Assembly: GCF_051967575.1 (NCBI RefSeq)
Contig: NZ_JBQCJW010000006.1
Location: 122,127 to 186,126, forward strand
DNA from: Solibacillus silvestris_B
Lineage (GTDB): Bacteria; Bacillota; Bacilli; Bacillales_A; Planococcaceae
Direction of reading: 5' to 3'
DNA length: 64,000 nt
The position numbers and the translations under genes were made by a program. Shown here piece after piece: positions 32,577 to 40,883 of the stretch. The stretch's first letter is position 1. Each line of letters begins with the position of its first letter. A model generated the notes under the pieces. That model was not told where the DNA came from. It did not search any database and worked only from the letters and a program-made list of their open reading frames with translations.

Positions 32577-32588
32577 GAGGTAGTTATT

Positions 32589-33122
32589 ATGGCATTACAA
32601 AAAGCAACATTTGCAGGGGGATGCTTTTGGTGCATGGTGAAGCCGTTCGATACGCAGCCTGGCATTATCGAGGTCGTATCAGGCTACACAGGCGGGCATG
32701 TTGAAAATCCCACATACGAACAAGTTTGCAGTGAAACAACAGGGCATTTAGAGGCAGTTCAGATCACATTCGATCCTAACATTTATCCGTATGAAAAACT
32801 GGTCGAGCTTTACTGGACATTAATCGATCCGACTGATGCTGGCGGCCAATTTTATGACCGTGGTGAATCGTATACAACGGCAATTTTTTATCATGATGAT
32901 GCACAAAAGCAAATTGCGGAGCTTTCTAAGGCAAATTTGCAGGCAAGCGGTAAATTTAAAGCACCGATTGCGGTAAAAATTCTAGAAGCAAAACCGTTTT
33001 TCAGTGCGGAAGAATATCATCAATACTATTACAAAAAAAATCCGGCGCATTATGAACGCTATTCAATCGGCTCAGGCCGCGCGGGGTTCATTGAAAAACA
33101 TTGGGGGCGACATAATGGATAA
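32589..33122 (+). CDS. msrA: Peptide methionine (S)-S-oxide reductase MsrA
   Basis: A 177-residue MsrA that reduces the S-epimer of methionine sulfoxide. Active-site motif GGCFWC at about residues 10-15, GYTGGHVENPTYEQVCSETTGHLE, the substrate loop DPTDAGGQFYDRGESYTTAI and HQYYYKKNP. Full length for the single-domain class. AGGAGG lies before the ATG. It overlaps msrB by 8 bp, and both follow ypmS. Confidence 0.95.
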   Translation: MALQKATFAGGCFWCMVKPFDTQPGIIEVVSGYTGGHVENPTYEQVCSETTGHLEAVQITFDPNIYPYEKLVELYWTLIDPTDAGGQFYDRGESYTTAIFYHDDAQKQIAELSKANLQASGKFKAPIAVKILEAKPFFSAEEYHQYYYKKNPAHYERYSIGSGRAGFIEKHWGRHNG

Positions 33123-33543
33123 AGCAAAACGATTGGCTCAATTAACAGACATGCAATATCATGTGACACAAAACCAAGGAACAGAACCACCTTTCCGGAA
33201 TGAATACAATGATTTGTTTGAAAACGGAATCTATGTTGATATCGTATCCGGAAAGCCGCTTTTCAGCTCAAAGGATAAATATGATGCAGGCTGTGGCTGG
33301 CCATCTTTTTCCAAACCTATTGAAGAAGTCGAGGTGACAGAGCATTTTGATAGTTCACATGGTATGCGACGTGTAGAAGTCCGCAGCAAAACGGCCGATT
33401 CGCATTTAGGACACGTCTTTCCTGATGGTCCAAAGGAATTGGGCGGATTGCGTTATTGCATCAATTCCGCAGCACTGCGCTTTATCGCCGTAGCAGACCT
33501 TGAAAAAGAAGGGTATGGCCATTATTTAAAGATTTTTGAATAG
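33115..33543 (+). CDS. msrB: Peptide methionine (R)-S-oxide reductase MsrB
   Basis: A 142-residue MsrB reducing the R-epimer of methionine sulfoxide. Key text: TEPPFRNEYNDLFENGIYVD, CGWPSFSKP, EVRSKTADSHLGHVFPDG and RYCINSAALRF (catalytic Cys). The four zinc Cys of metal-binding MsrB (CxxC pairs) are absent, so this is the zinc-free form. ATG 33115 lies inside the end of msrA (GGGGGCGAC upstream), giving translational coupling. Confidence 0.94.
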   Translation: MDKAKRLAQLTDMQYHVTQNQGTEPPFRNEYNDLFENGIYVDIVSGKPLFSSKDKYDAGCGWPSFSKPIEEVEVTEHFDSSHGMRRVEVRSKTADSHLGHVFPDGPKELGGLRYCINSAALRFIAVADLEKEGYGHYLKIFE

Positions 33544-33548
33544 AAAAC

Positions 33549-33590
33549 AACTCGCTCATGGAAACCTCCATGAGCGAGTTATTTTTTGTT
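33549..33590 (+). terminator. Terminator after msrB, between convergent genes
   Basis: Perfect 14-bp stem AACTCGCTCATGGA / TCCATGAGCGAGTT with AACC loop, then ATTTTTTG. Confidence 0.9.
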
Positions 33591-35379
33591 AAATTTTAAA
33601 TTCACTTACAACACTTCGTAAATTGTCTGCTTGGGCTGCCAATTCGACAGCGGACGCATTAATTTCTTCCATTGAAGCAGAGCCCTGTGATGCAGCCGCA
33701 GCACTGCGCTCTGTATTGGCAGCAGTGTTATCAGCGATTGCCGAAACATGAACAAAGGAAGAATTCACATCGTGGCTATTGTTTAATGTTTGCTCGATTT
33801 GACCAACCATATGTGTTAAGATGTCTGAAGTTTTTTCTGTTTGCAGCAAAATATTCTGCAAGGAATCGGTCGTCTCATTCGTCACCTCGACGCCGCGGAT
33901 AACTTTTTGTACACCCGTTTCGTTTTGCTCAATAATCGATTTCACTTCTGTTTGAATCGATCCGACAATAGTGGATACTTCGCTTGCAGCAAGTTGTGAT
34001 TGCTCAGCAAGTTTGCGCACTTCATCTGCTACGACTGCAAAACCTCTTCCATGTTCTCCCGCGCGCGCCGCTTCGATTGCCGCGTTTAAAGCGAGCAGAT
34101 TTGTTTGCTCGGCAATCGCTGTAATGGTGCTGATAATGGATGTAATATTTTCGGATTTGCGGCCGAGATTTTCCACTGTGGCAGAAGTAGTTGCCATCGT
34201 TTCTTCTATTTCTAGCATAACATTGGATGATTGAGTGACAGAATTACTGCCGATATGTGCCGCTTCCTTCATTTGGAAAGCAGCATTCTGAACCTCTAGT
34301 GCCTTTTCATTAAGATCATGCATTGATTGCTCGAGTTTCTGCATTTCGTTTGCTGCATTACCGATGCTATTTAAAATCTCGGTGCTATCACCGGCAATGT
34401 CAATTGTCGAATTTGCGATCAAATCAATCGTGCGGGCATTTTCATCTGCCAACGCCATCAATTCCTGCGAACTGCCGGATACATTTTCCGCAAGGTCCGA
34501 AACGCGCTTAATTAATTTTGAAATCGATTCAATTAAAATATTCGTAGAGTCTGCAATCTGGGAAAATTCATCTTTTGTTTTCAAGTTTACACGTCGTGTT
34601 AAATCGCCGCCTGCCTGTGCGATGTCTAAAATCGATTCATTAATCGCAATCGTATTTCTTCGGATCGATTTAGATAATATATAGCCTAGCGAAATAGTTA
34701 AAATAATCGCTAGCAACGCCAATACAAAGAATGAGATTTTGGAAGCTAAGGCAAATTGCTCTAAATCAGTGATCGTTTCTTCGTTGCGTTGTTCGAGAAT
34801 TTGTATGAGCTTTGTCGTGTTTTCATCAATATATGCTTTAAAGTTTTGGCTTCCGCTATTTGAAAAGAGCTTTGCTGCATTTTCATAGCCATATTTTTGA
34901 CGTACTTCGATTGTCGATTTAGAATAGGATAAATAATTTGCATAAAATTGCTGAATGAGACCAACAATTTTAAGCTCTTCCTCATGGTTGCCAAGTGAAG
35001 CTTGGACAGAAGTTAAATTTGTATTAATCTCTTCTTTAGTATCTTCATATAATTGAAGATACTTTTCGTCGCCTGTGATCAAAAATGTCTGTTCATGGCT
35101 TGAAAGCTTTGCGATGTCAGAGGCGAGATTATTAATGAGCATTTGCTGCTTTAAATTCTCGTCCGCAAAATCACGTAAGCTATTTTGCAAATTCGTTATA
35201 TTAATATACGACAATATTTGCATAGAAAGGATAATCGCCATTAAAATAGTGAAGGCTATTAATATTTTTCCGCGAATGAGATGAATAAATTTAAATGGTG
35301 TTTTGCCACTTTTTATCTTTTTGTTGTTTTTTTCTTTGATAGGCGCTGATTTCTTTTTCTTTCGCAAAAAACTCACCAT
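33589..35379 (-). CDS. Methyl-accepting chemotaxis protein (transmembrane)
   Basis: A 596-residue chemoreceptor. Basic N-terminus, TM1 about 35-56, a periplasm-side helical sensor to about 210 with a HBM/CHASE3-like look (NLASDIAKLSSHEQTFLITG), TM2 about 212-236, HAMP (ILSKSIRRNTIAINESILDI and GGDLTRRVNLKTKDEFSQIA), and the signalling domain with the conserved hairpin tip AIAEQTNLLALNAAIEAARAGEHGRG split by family-typical residues. No CheR/CheB tether pentapeptide at the C-terminus. Ligand unknown. ATG 35379 has only a weak ribosome site (AGAAAG); GTG 35376 is the alternative. Confidence 0.9.
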   Translation of the reverse strand: MVSFLRKKKKSAPIKEKNNKKIKSGKTPFKFIHLIRGKILIAFTILMAIILSMQILSYINITNLQNSLRDFADENLKQQMLINNLASDIAKLSSHEQTFLITGDEKYLQLYEDTKEEINTNLTSVQASLGNHEEELKIVGLIQQFYANYLSYSKSTIEVRQKYGYENAAKLFSNSGSQNFKAYIDENTTKLIQILEQRNEETITDLEQFALASKISFFVLALLAIILTISLGYILSKSIRRNTIAINESILDIAQAGGDLTRRVNLKTKDEFSQIADSTNILIESISKLIKRVSDLAENVSGSSQELMALADENARTIDLIANSTIDIAGDSTEILNSIGNAANEMQKLEQSMHDLNEKALEVQNAAFQMKEAAHIGSNSVTQSSNVMLEIEETMATTSATVENLGRKSENITSIISTITAIAEQTNLLALNAAIEAARAGEHGRGFAVVADEVRKLAEQSQLAASEVSTIVGSIQTEVKSIIEQNETGVQKVIRGVEVTNETTDSLQNILLQTEKTSDILTHMVGQIEQTLNNSHDVNSSFVHVSAIADNTAANTERSAAAASQGSASMEEINASAVELAAQADNLRSVVSEFKI

Positions 35380-35470
35380 CTTTCTGAAAAGTCAATATTT
35401 TATTATTCTACTACATAAATGGAAATATTACACTATTTATTGTAAAAATTTATATGAAGGGGGAAATATA

Positions 35471-35692
35471 TTGAAGAAATCATTTTATCATTATGTGCTT
35501 ACATTTAGAGGGGGAGAATGGGCGGATGAAAAAGTCCGTTTTGCGGAAAGTATGTTTGTTGATCATGCATTCCCGAAAACCTCTGATGATTTTGAGGAAC
35601 TTTCGAACTATATTGAACTTCAATCAAATGAGTATTTGACAATAGGCGCATTTGATATTCTTTGGGATTTGTATAAAAGCAAATACTGCTAG
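35471..35692 (+). CDS. yozE: YozE family protein (UPF0346, SAM-like fold)
   Basis: A 73-residue protein: KKSFYHYVLTFRGGEWADEK then FAESMFVDHAFPKTSDDFEE and GAFDILWDLYKSKY, the YozE_SAM_like pattern. The TTG start at 35471 follows AAGGGGGAAA. Function unknown; nucleic-acid binding has been suggested from the fold. Encoded divergently from the chemoreceptor, sharing a 91-bp intergenic region. Confidence 0.85.
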   Translation: MKKSFYHYVLTFRGGEWADEKVRFAESMFVDHAFPKTSDDFEELSNYIELQSNEYLTIGAFDILWDLYKSKYC

Positions 35693-35839
35693 CAATCGAT
35701 GTTTTGCATGCAGCTTATTTTTTAGGGTATAGTTTAATTAGGTGTACGACACAATTCAATCGGCTATGTTTTTGACTAAATATTGTATTTAGCGCACTAT
35801 TTTTTATAAAGAAGGACGTCTAACGATTGAATATTTATA

Positions 35840-35853
35840 CGAAAACGTTTACA
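35840..35853 (+). promoter_or_regulatory. Candidate cre site (CcpA) upstream of deoD
   Basis: CGAAAACGTTTACA matches the consensus TGWNANCGNTNWCA at all but the first base. It lies 36 bp before the deoD start codon. Catabolite repression of a nucleoside phosphorylase would make sense. Confidence 0.5.
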
Positions 35854-35888
35854 ATTTAAAAGAATGATGATGAAAAGAGGTTTTATTG

Positions 35889-36596
35889 ATGAGCGTTCAT
35901 ATTAATGCCAAACAAGGCGAAATCGCAGAAATCGTATTATTACCAGGAGATCCGTTGCGCGCAAAATATATTGCGGAAACATTTTTGGAAGATGTAGTGC
36001 AATATAACGAAGTGCGAAATATTTTGGGCTATACAGGAACATATAAAGGCAAACGTGTTTCTGTGCAAGGTACAGGCATGGGTGTACCTTCGATTTCGAT
36101 TTATGCTACTGAATTAATGCAAGAATACGGTGTGAAAAAGCTAATTCGTGTAGGTACTTGCGGAGCGATCCAAAAAGATGTTAAAGTGCGTGACGTGATT
36201 ATTGCACAATCTTCTTCAACAGATTCAAATATGAACCGCGTTATTTTCGGAGGTGCGCTTGACTATGCACCAACAGCGGACTTTGATTTATTATTGAAAG
36301 CTTACAATGCAGCTAAAGAAGCGAATTTAAATGTACGTGTGGGCAACATTTTTACAGCGGATATGTTCTACTCTGACGAAGCGCAAAACGAAAAATTGGC
36401 GCAATATGGTGTACTGGCAGTCGAAATGGAAACATCTGCACTTTACACATTGGCTGCAAAATTCGGCCGTCAAGCACTAACTGTATTAACAGTATCTGAC
36501 CACATCCTGACAGGTGAAGTAACAACTTCAGAAGAACGTCAAACAACGTTCAATGATATGATGGTTATTGCGCTTGAGGCAGCGATTCAGGATTAA
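35889..36596 (+). CDS. deoD: Purine nucleoside phosphorylase, DeoD type
   Basis: A 235-residue hexameric-type purine nucleoside phosphorylase. It cleaves purine nucleosides with phosphate. Landmarks: EIVLLPGDPLRAKYIAETFL (phosphate site), GTGMGVPSISIYATEL, RVGTCGAIQKDVKVRDVIIA, AVEMETSALYTLAAK (ribose/Glu) and VSDHILTGE (catalytic Asp). Full length. ATG 35889 follows AGAGGTTTTATTG; an overlapping TTG at 35886 is unlikely. Preceded by a cre-like site and followed by a strong terminator, so monocistronic. Confidence 0.95.
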   Translation: MSVHINAKQGEIAEIVLLPGDPLRAKYIAETFLEDVVQYNEVRNILGYTGTYKGKRVSVQGTGMGVPSISIYATELMQEYGVKKLIRVGTCGAIQKDVKVRDVIIAQSSSTDSNMNRVIFGGALDYAPTADFDLLLKAYNAAKEANLNVRVGNIFTADMFYSDEAQNEKLAQYGVLAVEMETSALYTLAAKFGRQALTVLTVSDHILTGEVTTSEERQTTFNDMMVIALEAAIQD

Positions 36597-36610
36597 TTAA
36601 TTATTATTAA

Positions 36611-36657
36611 AATGAGCACTATGCAAGCAAATATGCTTGTACAGTGCTCATTTTTTA
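36611..36657 (+). terminator. Rho-independent terminator after deoD
   Basis: ATGAGCACT / AGTGCTCAT outer arms with inner GCAAGCA/TGCTTGT, then TTTTTTAA. Confidence 0.9.
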
Positions 36658-36665
36658 ATGCAATA

Positions 36666-36702
36666 TGAAAAAATCAACCCGCCCCGAATAATTTAATCGG
36701 GG
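36666..36702 (-). terminator. Weak terminator of the 36-residue ORF
   Basis: Minus-strand stem CCCCGA (36697-36702 complement) / TCGGGG (36682-36687 complement) around an AT loop, then GCGGGTTGATTTTTTC. The T run lies 8 nt beyond the stem. Confidence 0.4.
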
Positions 36703-36761
36703 AGAGGTGATTTGACTTAAACACTATTACCATATTCATCTAATCCCTAAATGAAATGTAA

Positions 36762-36872
36762 TCAGTTTTCTGCAGCTTTCTCTTTGGATTTCCACTCTAT
36801 TCCACTTGAAACACATCCAAAAGTCACAATTAGTAAAATAACAAAAAGTGTATTATGTAACCAATACGGCAT
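36762..36872 (-). CDS. Small membrane protein (36 residues)
   Basis: Minus-strand ORF, ATG 36872 to TGA 36762: MPYWLHNTLFVILLIVTFGC plus VSSGIEWKSKEKAAEN. One hydrophobic helix (about 8-22) and a charged C-terminal tail. GAAGGGAG lies upstream of the ATG on the minus strand. I know no family. The rest of the 36597-37075 gap holds only terminators and AT-rich sequence. Confidence 0.5.
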   Translation of the reverse strand: MPYWLHNTLFVILLIVTFGCVSSGIEWKSKEKAAEN

Positions 36873-37075
36873 AAAATAAACTCCCTTCCAATAGACGTAT
36901 CACAGCTTTTCCGGCATAACGATATTCGCTATCGAAAGCCGGCAATAGCTTCAAATAATCGCTATGACCCCAATAAGTTTAACATATTAGAAGAGGAAAT
37001 ACATTGATTTAAGCGTCATGAATATTTTAGTAATATACTTTATTTGCGGCAACATGCTTTAACCGTTCCATAACA

Positions 37076-37363
37076 TTATCTTTCATCAATTGTCAGCTTT
37101 AATAGACGGTAAATAATAAAAGCCCCTGAATATGAACCGGTCAGAAGGAAAAACGGATTTAAAAAAATTGCATGAATCGCCGTCATAAATACAGCGTCGT
37201 CAATAATGATTTGATAAACAGAAGTAGACAATATGACACCGAAAATAACGACGGAAATCACGGCGGCAGCATTCAAAATAATTTGGAACTGCTCGCTTTT
37301 TTTCGTAAGATAAAGCATGAAAACGGGCACTATAATAATTGAAGCGATAAGAATGATTTTCAA
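37076..37363 (-). CDS. Three-TM membrane protein of unknown function
   Basis: A 95-residue protein with three hydrophobic segments: IILIASIIIVPVFMLYL (2-19), a central AAAVISVVIFGVILSTSVYQ (about 32-50) and AIHAIFLNPFFLLTGSYSGA FIIY (about 62-85). TTG 37363 follows AAAGGCGTGG; a GTG at 37372 overlaps that site. No family recognised. It is transcribed alone on the minus strand. Confidence 0.7.
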   Translation of the reverse strand: MKIILIASIIIVPVFMLYLTKKSEQFQIILNAAAVISVVIFGVILSTSVYQIIIDDAVFMTAIHAIFLNPFFLLTGSYSGAFIIYRLLKLTIDER

Positions 37364-37577
37364 ACAAACCACGCCTTTTTTAAAAATAATGCCCTTTTCC
37401 AGTCGTTAATAAACAAGCAGTCAATCTGTTTATAGCTCATATACCTGTTTTTAATAACAAATTGTACCATTAAAATCCGGCATAACGGATATACCTTGTG
37501 GGCAAACTGGCTTTACTATGGAAAAACACTGTTTTGCATTCGTGTGGCGATGAGCAAAGCGATGAGAGGTGAAGGAA

Positions 37578-38039
37578 ATGAGTCAAGAAGTAGCGAAGAA
37601 ATTTGTCGATCGCATATCAAGTACAGTTGACCCGTTAGCGAATATTGTCACAATCAGTCTTTTTTGTGAAAATGCGATAAATCATCTTATTCACGAGAAA
37701 TTGCCGAAAGTAAAAAATTTTAAGGATAATAGCACATATATCCCAATGGCCAGCTCTAATTACAGTACAAAATTATATTCTGTTTATGCATTAGGCCTAA
37801 TCGAGGAAAAACTGTTTGAAAATTTGTGGCTATTGAATTACTGGCGAAATAAGGCGGCCCATAATATTAGCGTAGATATAAAGGCATTGCCTATGGGCTT
37901 TCATATTTTTGATGATGTAAATCTTAGAATCGCCCCGGAGATGAGCGAAAATGAAATTGTGATTGGAATTGGTTTGACTACGTACAAAGAATTACACGTA
38001 TTTTTACATGAACGATATAGTATTGAATTAAATTGGTGA
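37578..38039 (+). CDS. HEPN/MltR-like protein with an RxxxxH motif
   Basis: A 153-residue cytosolic helical protein. KLYSVYALGLIEEKLFENLW followed by LLNYWRNKAAHNIS resembles the HEPN/MltR core (tyALGLI...L..IR..RN.fAH), with the potential catalytic R-x4-H in RNKAAH. HEPN proteins include RNases and structural scaffolds; MltR relatives are regulators. No antitoxin gene (for example a MNT nucleotidyltransferase) is adjacent. ATG 37578 follows GAGAGGTGA. Family assignment is from memory and moderate. Confidence 0.6.
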   Translation: MSQEVAKKFVDRISSTVDPLANIVTISLFCENAINHLIHEKLPKVKNFKDNSTYIPMASSNYSTKLYSVYALGLIEEKLFENLWLLNYWRNKAAHNISVDIKALPMGFHIFDDVNLRIAPEMSENEIVIGIGLTTYKELHVFLHERYSIELNW

Positions 38040-38048
38040 GAGGGTGAA

Positions 38049-38100
38049 GGGGCTGTCCGAAAAAATCGATATCCACGATTTTTTCTTGGCAGCCCCTTTG
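38049..38100 (+). terminator. Rho-independent terminator
   Basis: GGGGCTG / CAGCCCC outer arms and a perfect AAAAAATCG / CGATTTTTT inner stem, followed by TTTG. Confidence 0.8.
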
Positions 38101-38294
38101 CGAAAAGCAGCAACCGGATTACAAAGCCACCAATATGTTTTTGCCAAACTTTATGTTCTTCCCAGTACATAAATCTATCAGCGTTTCCTGTATGCCATTC
38201 ATATATTTTCTAACATAATCATATTTAGAAGAGATTAATATATTAAAAAAGGGTATATATGAGTGAACTTTATTTCAGGAAGGGTTGAAGCATT

Positions 38295-39140
38295 TTGAAA
38301 AAACGATACTTTTTCACAGCTACAGCAATGTCATTAGCATTTATTTCAGCATGTGGTGATACGGCTGCACCGGTAAGCGGCACTAAAGATGAATCAAATT
38401 TGACTTTAGAGCAAGTATTTGAAAAAGCGATGGAACGCCAACAAAATTTGAAGAGTGTGCATGCGGTGGCGACGATGGATCAAGCGACGAACGTGATGAT
38501 GGATGGGGAAACGATGCAATTAACGAGTGCTTCGAATTTGGAAATGGACATTCAGCAAAACCCGCTGGCTATGTACACTAAAGGCACGGTCGAAATGAAT
38601 ATGGGAAGCGAAAATTATGAAATGCCATTGGAAATGTATATGACTGAGGAAGACGGATTTTACTTGCTAAATGGCGACACGAATGAATGGCTAAAGCTCC
38701 CTGAGGAACAATATACCCAAATGTTGGCGCAAGCCGGAGCGCAGGCAGATGCGACAGAGCAACTGAAACAGCTTGAGCAATTTGTGGATGATTTTGCATT
38801 TGAGCAAGATGATGAAAACTATTTACTGACGCTGAATATCGAAGGCGAGAAGTTTAAACAATTTATGCTTGCTCAAATGGGGGCAAGCCTAGGTGAATCG
38901 ATGGAAATGAGCGGCGACATTTTGGCGAATATGTCATTTGAAGATTCTGAGTATAATATCGTCGTTGCAAAAGACACATTCGATACGAAGGAAATTGATT
39001 TGGATTTAAAAATAATTACAAATATCGACGGCCAGGAAACAACTATTGAAAACGATGCGAAGATTGTCTATTCAAAATTCGATGTAGTAAAATCGATTGA
39101 AATACCTAATGAAGTAAAAAACAAAGCAAAAACAGAATAA
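38295..39140 (+). CDS. Lipoprotein, DUF6612-like (LolA/LppX-type fold likely)
   Basis: A 281-residue lipoprotein. Signal with lipobox ISAC (Cys about 20), then a repetitive beta-rich domain beginning LTLEQVFEKAMERQQNLKSV HAVATMDQ, with YMTEEDGFYLLNGDTNEWLK, and a C-terminal DLKIITNIDGQETTIENDAK. The pattern fits DUF6612/LolA-like lipoproteins of Bacilli. No catalytic motif is expected. The start is TTG 38295 behind AGGAAGGG. Surface-localised; ligand unknown. Monocistronic. Confidence 0.78.
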   Translation: MKKRYFFTATAMSLAFISACGDTAAPVSGTKDESNLTLEQVFEKAMERQQNLKSVHAVATMDQATNVMMDGETMQLTSASNLEMDIQQNPLAMYTKGTVEMNMGSENYEMPLEMYMTEEDGFYLLNGDTNEWLKLPEEQYTQMLAQAGAQADATEQLKQLEQFVDDFAFEQDDENYLLTLNIEGEKFKQFMLAQMGASLGESMEMSGDILANMSFEDSEYNIVVAKDTFDTKEIDLDLKIITNIDGQETTIENDAKIVYSKFDVVKSIEIPNEVKNKAKTE

Positions 39141-39147
39141 TTGGCTG

Positions 39148-39185
39148 GCAGTGAACTCGCTTTTGCGTAATTTCACTGCTTTTTG
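39148..39185 (+). terminator. Rho-independent terminator
   Basis: GCAGTGAA (39148-39155) / TTCACTGC (39172-39179), then TTTTT. Confidence 0.8.
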
Positions 39186-39305
39186 CCATTACATAGGAAA
39201 CTAAATAAAAAAAATGGCGTCTGTCCTTTTCTAGTCGCACGTAAACTGATATTATTGGTATAGTGTGACATCAGTCAGTGTAAAAATGAGAGTGGTGAAA
39301 TTTAA

Positions 39306-40817
39306 ATGGATGAACAAAAAAGAGACGAGGAACAAACAGAAGTGAGTGAGCAGCAAGTCAAAAGCGTAAAGCCTGCCGGCAAGCATATACGCTTGAAACC
39401 ATTTGCCTTCATTATGCTCATTTTCCTAACAATTTTATGTACAGCCGGTTTGACTATTTTTGCGTTAACATTCGGTGAGCAAAAAGTTGTCGAGGTAAAA
39501 GTGCCGGTTGAACGAACAGAATTTAAAAAGCTGTATGAAGCATATGATGCTCTTCAGCAAAAATATTATGAAGAAGTAAATGAAGAAGAAGTGGTGTACG
39601 GTGCGATTAACGGAATGTTCGATGCATTGGGGGACCCTTATTCGGATTATATGAACAAAGATGAGGCCAATTCATTTAATGAAAGTCTATCCTCTAGCTT
39701 CCAAGGAATTGGTGCAGAAATTCAAGAGCGAAATGGGTATATCATGATCGTCTCGCCAATTAAAAACACACCTGCCGAAAAAGCTGGTTTACAGCCGAAA
39801 GATATGGTGCTGGCCGTCGATGGCAAAAGCGTGAAAGGAATGAGCTCGACAGAAGCGGTCTTATTAATCCGCGGCGAAAAAGGGTCAGAAGTGACTTTGA
39901 CAATCCAGCGTGGAGACGCAGACAGCTTTGATATTACGCTAGTGCGTGATGATATCCCAGTGGAAACTGTATATGGGGATATAGATGAAGCGGGCATTGC
40001 ACATTTCCAAATTACGTCTTTTAGCGAAAATACAGCAGCAGAGCTTGAAAAACTGTTAACCGAATACGAAAAACAAGGAATGAAAGGAATTGTTTTGGAT
40101 GTTCGCCAAAATCCTGGCGGGTTTTTAAAAGCAGCGATCGACATTTCGAACTTATTCGTCGAAGAGGGCAAGACCATTGTACAGATCCAAGAGCGCGATT
40201 TAGAGCCGCAAATTGTTGCAGCGGACAATCGTACAAAATATAAGCAGCCTGTAACAGTATTGATCGACGAAGGCAGTGCTTCCGCTTCCGAAATTTTGGC
40301 AGGTGCCTTAAAAGAGTCGGCAGGTGCAAAAATCGTCGGTTTAAATTCGTTCGGCAAAGGGACGATGCAAGAAATCATTTATATGGAAGACGGAGCCAAT
40401 TTAAAATTCACTACAGGCAAATGGTTGACGCCAGACGGCAATTGGGTGAATGAAAAAGGAATCGCCCCTGACGTGAAAGTCGACTATCCTGATTATGCAT
40501 CATTGCCTTATATTGATCCAAGTCAGCAATACGAACAAGGTGCCGAGCATGCGGTCATTAAAACAGCAGAGCGCATTTTGGAAGTGCTGGGCTATGAACC
40601 GGGTAAAGTGGACACAATATTTGATGAAGCGACAGAGGCTGCATTAAAAGCATATGAGCAAGATAATGAACTGGAAGTAACGGGTATTTTAACGGGCGAT
40701 ACGACATATGCCTTAATGGATGCAATTAGCGAAAAACTGAAAACAGATGATCCGCAAATTTTAAAGGCAAAAGAGTTACTAGGTGTGAAGGCAGCGGAAA
40801 CATCTGCTGGCGAATAA
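39306..40817 (+). CDS. S41 family C-terminal processing serine protease (CtpB-like)
   Basis: A 503-residue secreted or membrane-anchored protease. One N-terminal TM (about 32-55), a PDZ domain (GIGAEIQERNGYIMIVSPIK, AEKAGLQPKDMVLAVDGKSV), the S41 core with VLDVRQNPGGFL, the Ser in GSASASE (about residues 323-329) and Lys in SFGKGTMQE (about 350), then a C-terminal peptidoglycan-binding-like domain (ILEVLGYEPGKVDTIFDEAT). Catalytic Ser and Lys are intact. B. subtilis CtpB cleaves SpoIVFA during sporulation and has the same layout; sporulation role here is inferred. Start ATG 39306 follows GAGAGTGGTG. Confidence 0.92.
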   Translation: MDEQKRDEEQTEVSEQQVKSVKPAGKHIRLKPFAFIMLIFLTILCTAGLTIFALTFGEQKVVEVKVPVERTEFKKLYEAYDALQQKYYEEVNEEEVVYGAINGMFDALGDPYSDYMNKDEANSFNESLSSSFQGIGAEIQERNGYIMIVSPIKNTPAEKAGLQPKDMVLAVDGKSVKGMSSTEAVLLIRGEKGSEVTLTIQRGDADSFDITLVRDDIPVETVYGDIDEAGIAHFQITSFSENTAAELEKLLTEYEKQGMKGIVLDVRQNPGGFLKAAIDISNLFVEEGKTIVQIQERDLEPQIVAADNRTKYKQPVTVLIDEGSASASEILAGALKESAGAKIVGLNSFGKGTMQEIIYMEDGANLKFTTGKWLTPDGNWVNEKGIAPDVKVDYPDYASLPYIDPSQQYEQGAEHAVIKTAERILEVLGYEPGKVDTIFDEATEAALKAYEQDNELEVTGILTGDTTYALMDAISEKLKTDDPQILKAKELLGVKAAETSAGE

Positions 40818-40883
40818 AAAAGATGGGCTGGTAAAAAGTGCATATCACTTTATTGCCGGTCCATTATTATAGGAAGTGAAAAC

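Noticed and set aside
38101..38294. Minus-strand protein-like text near the terminator at 38,049
   Set aside because: It reads through the terminator stem, lacks a ribosome site and has no recognisable motif.
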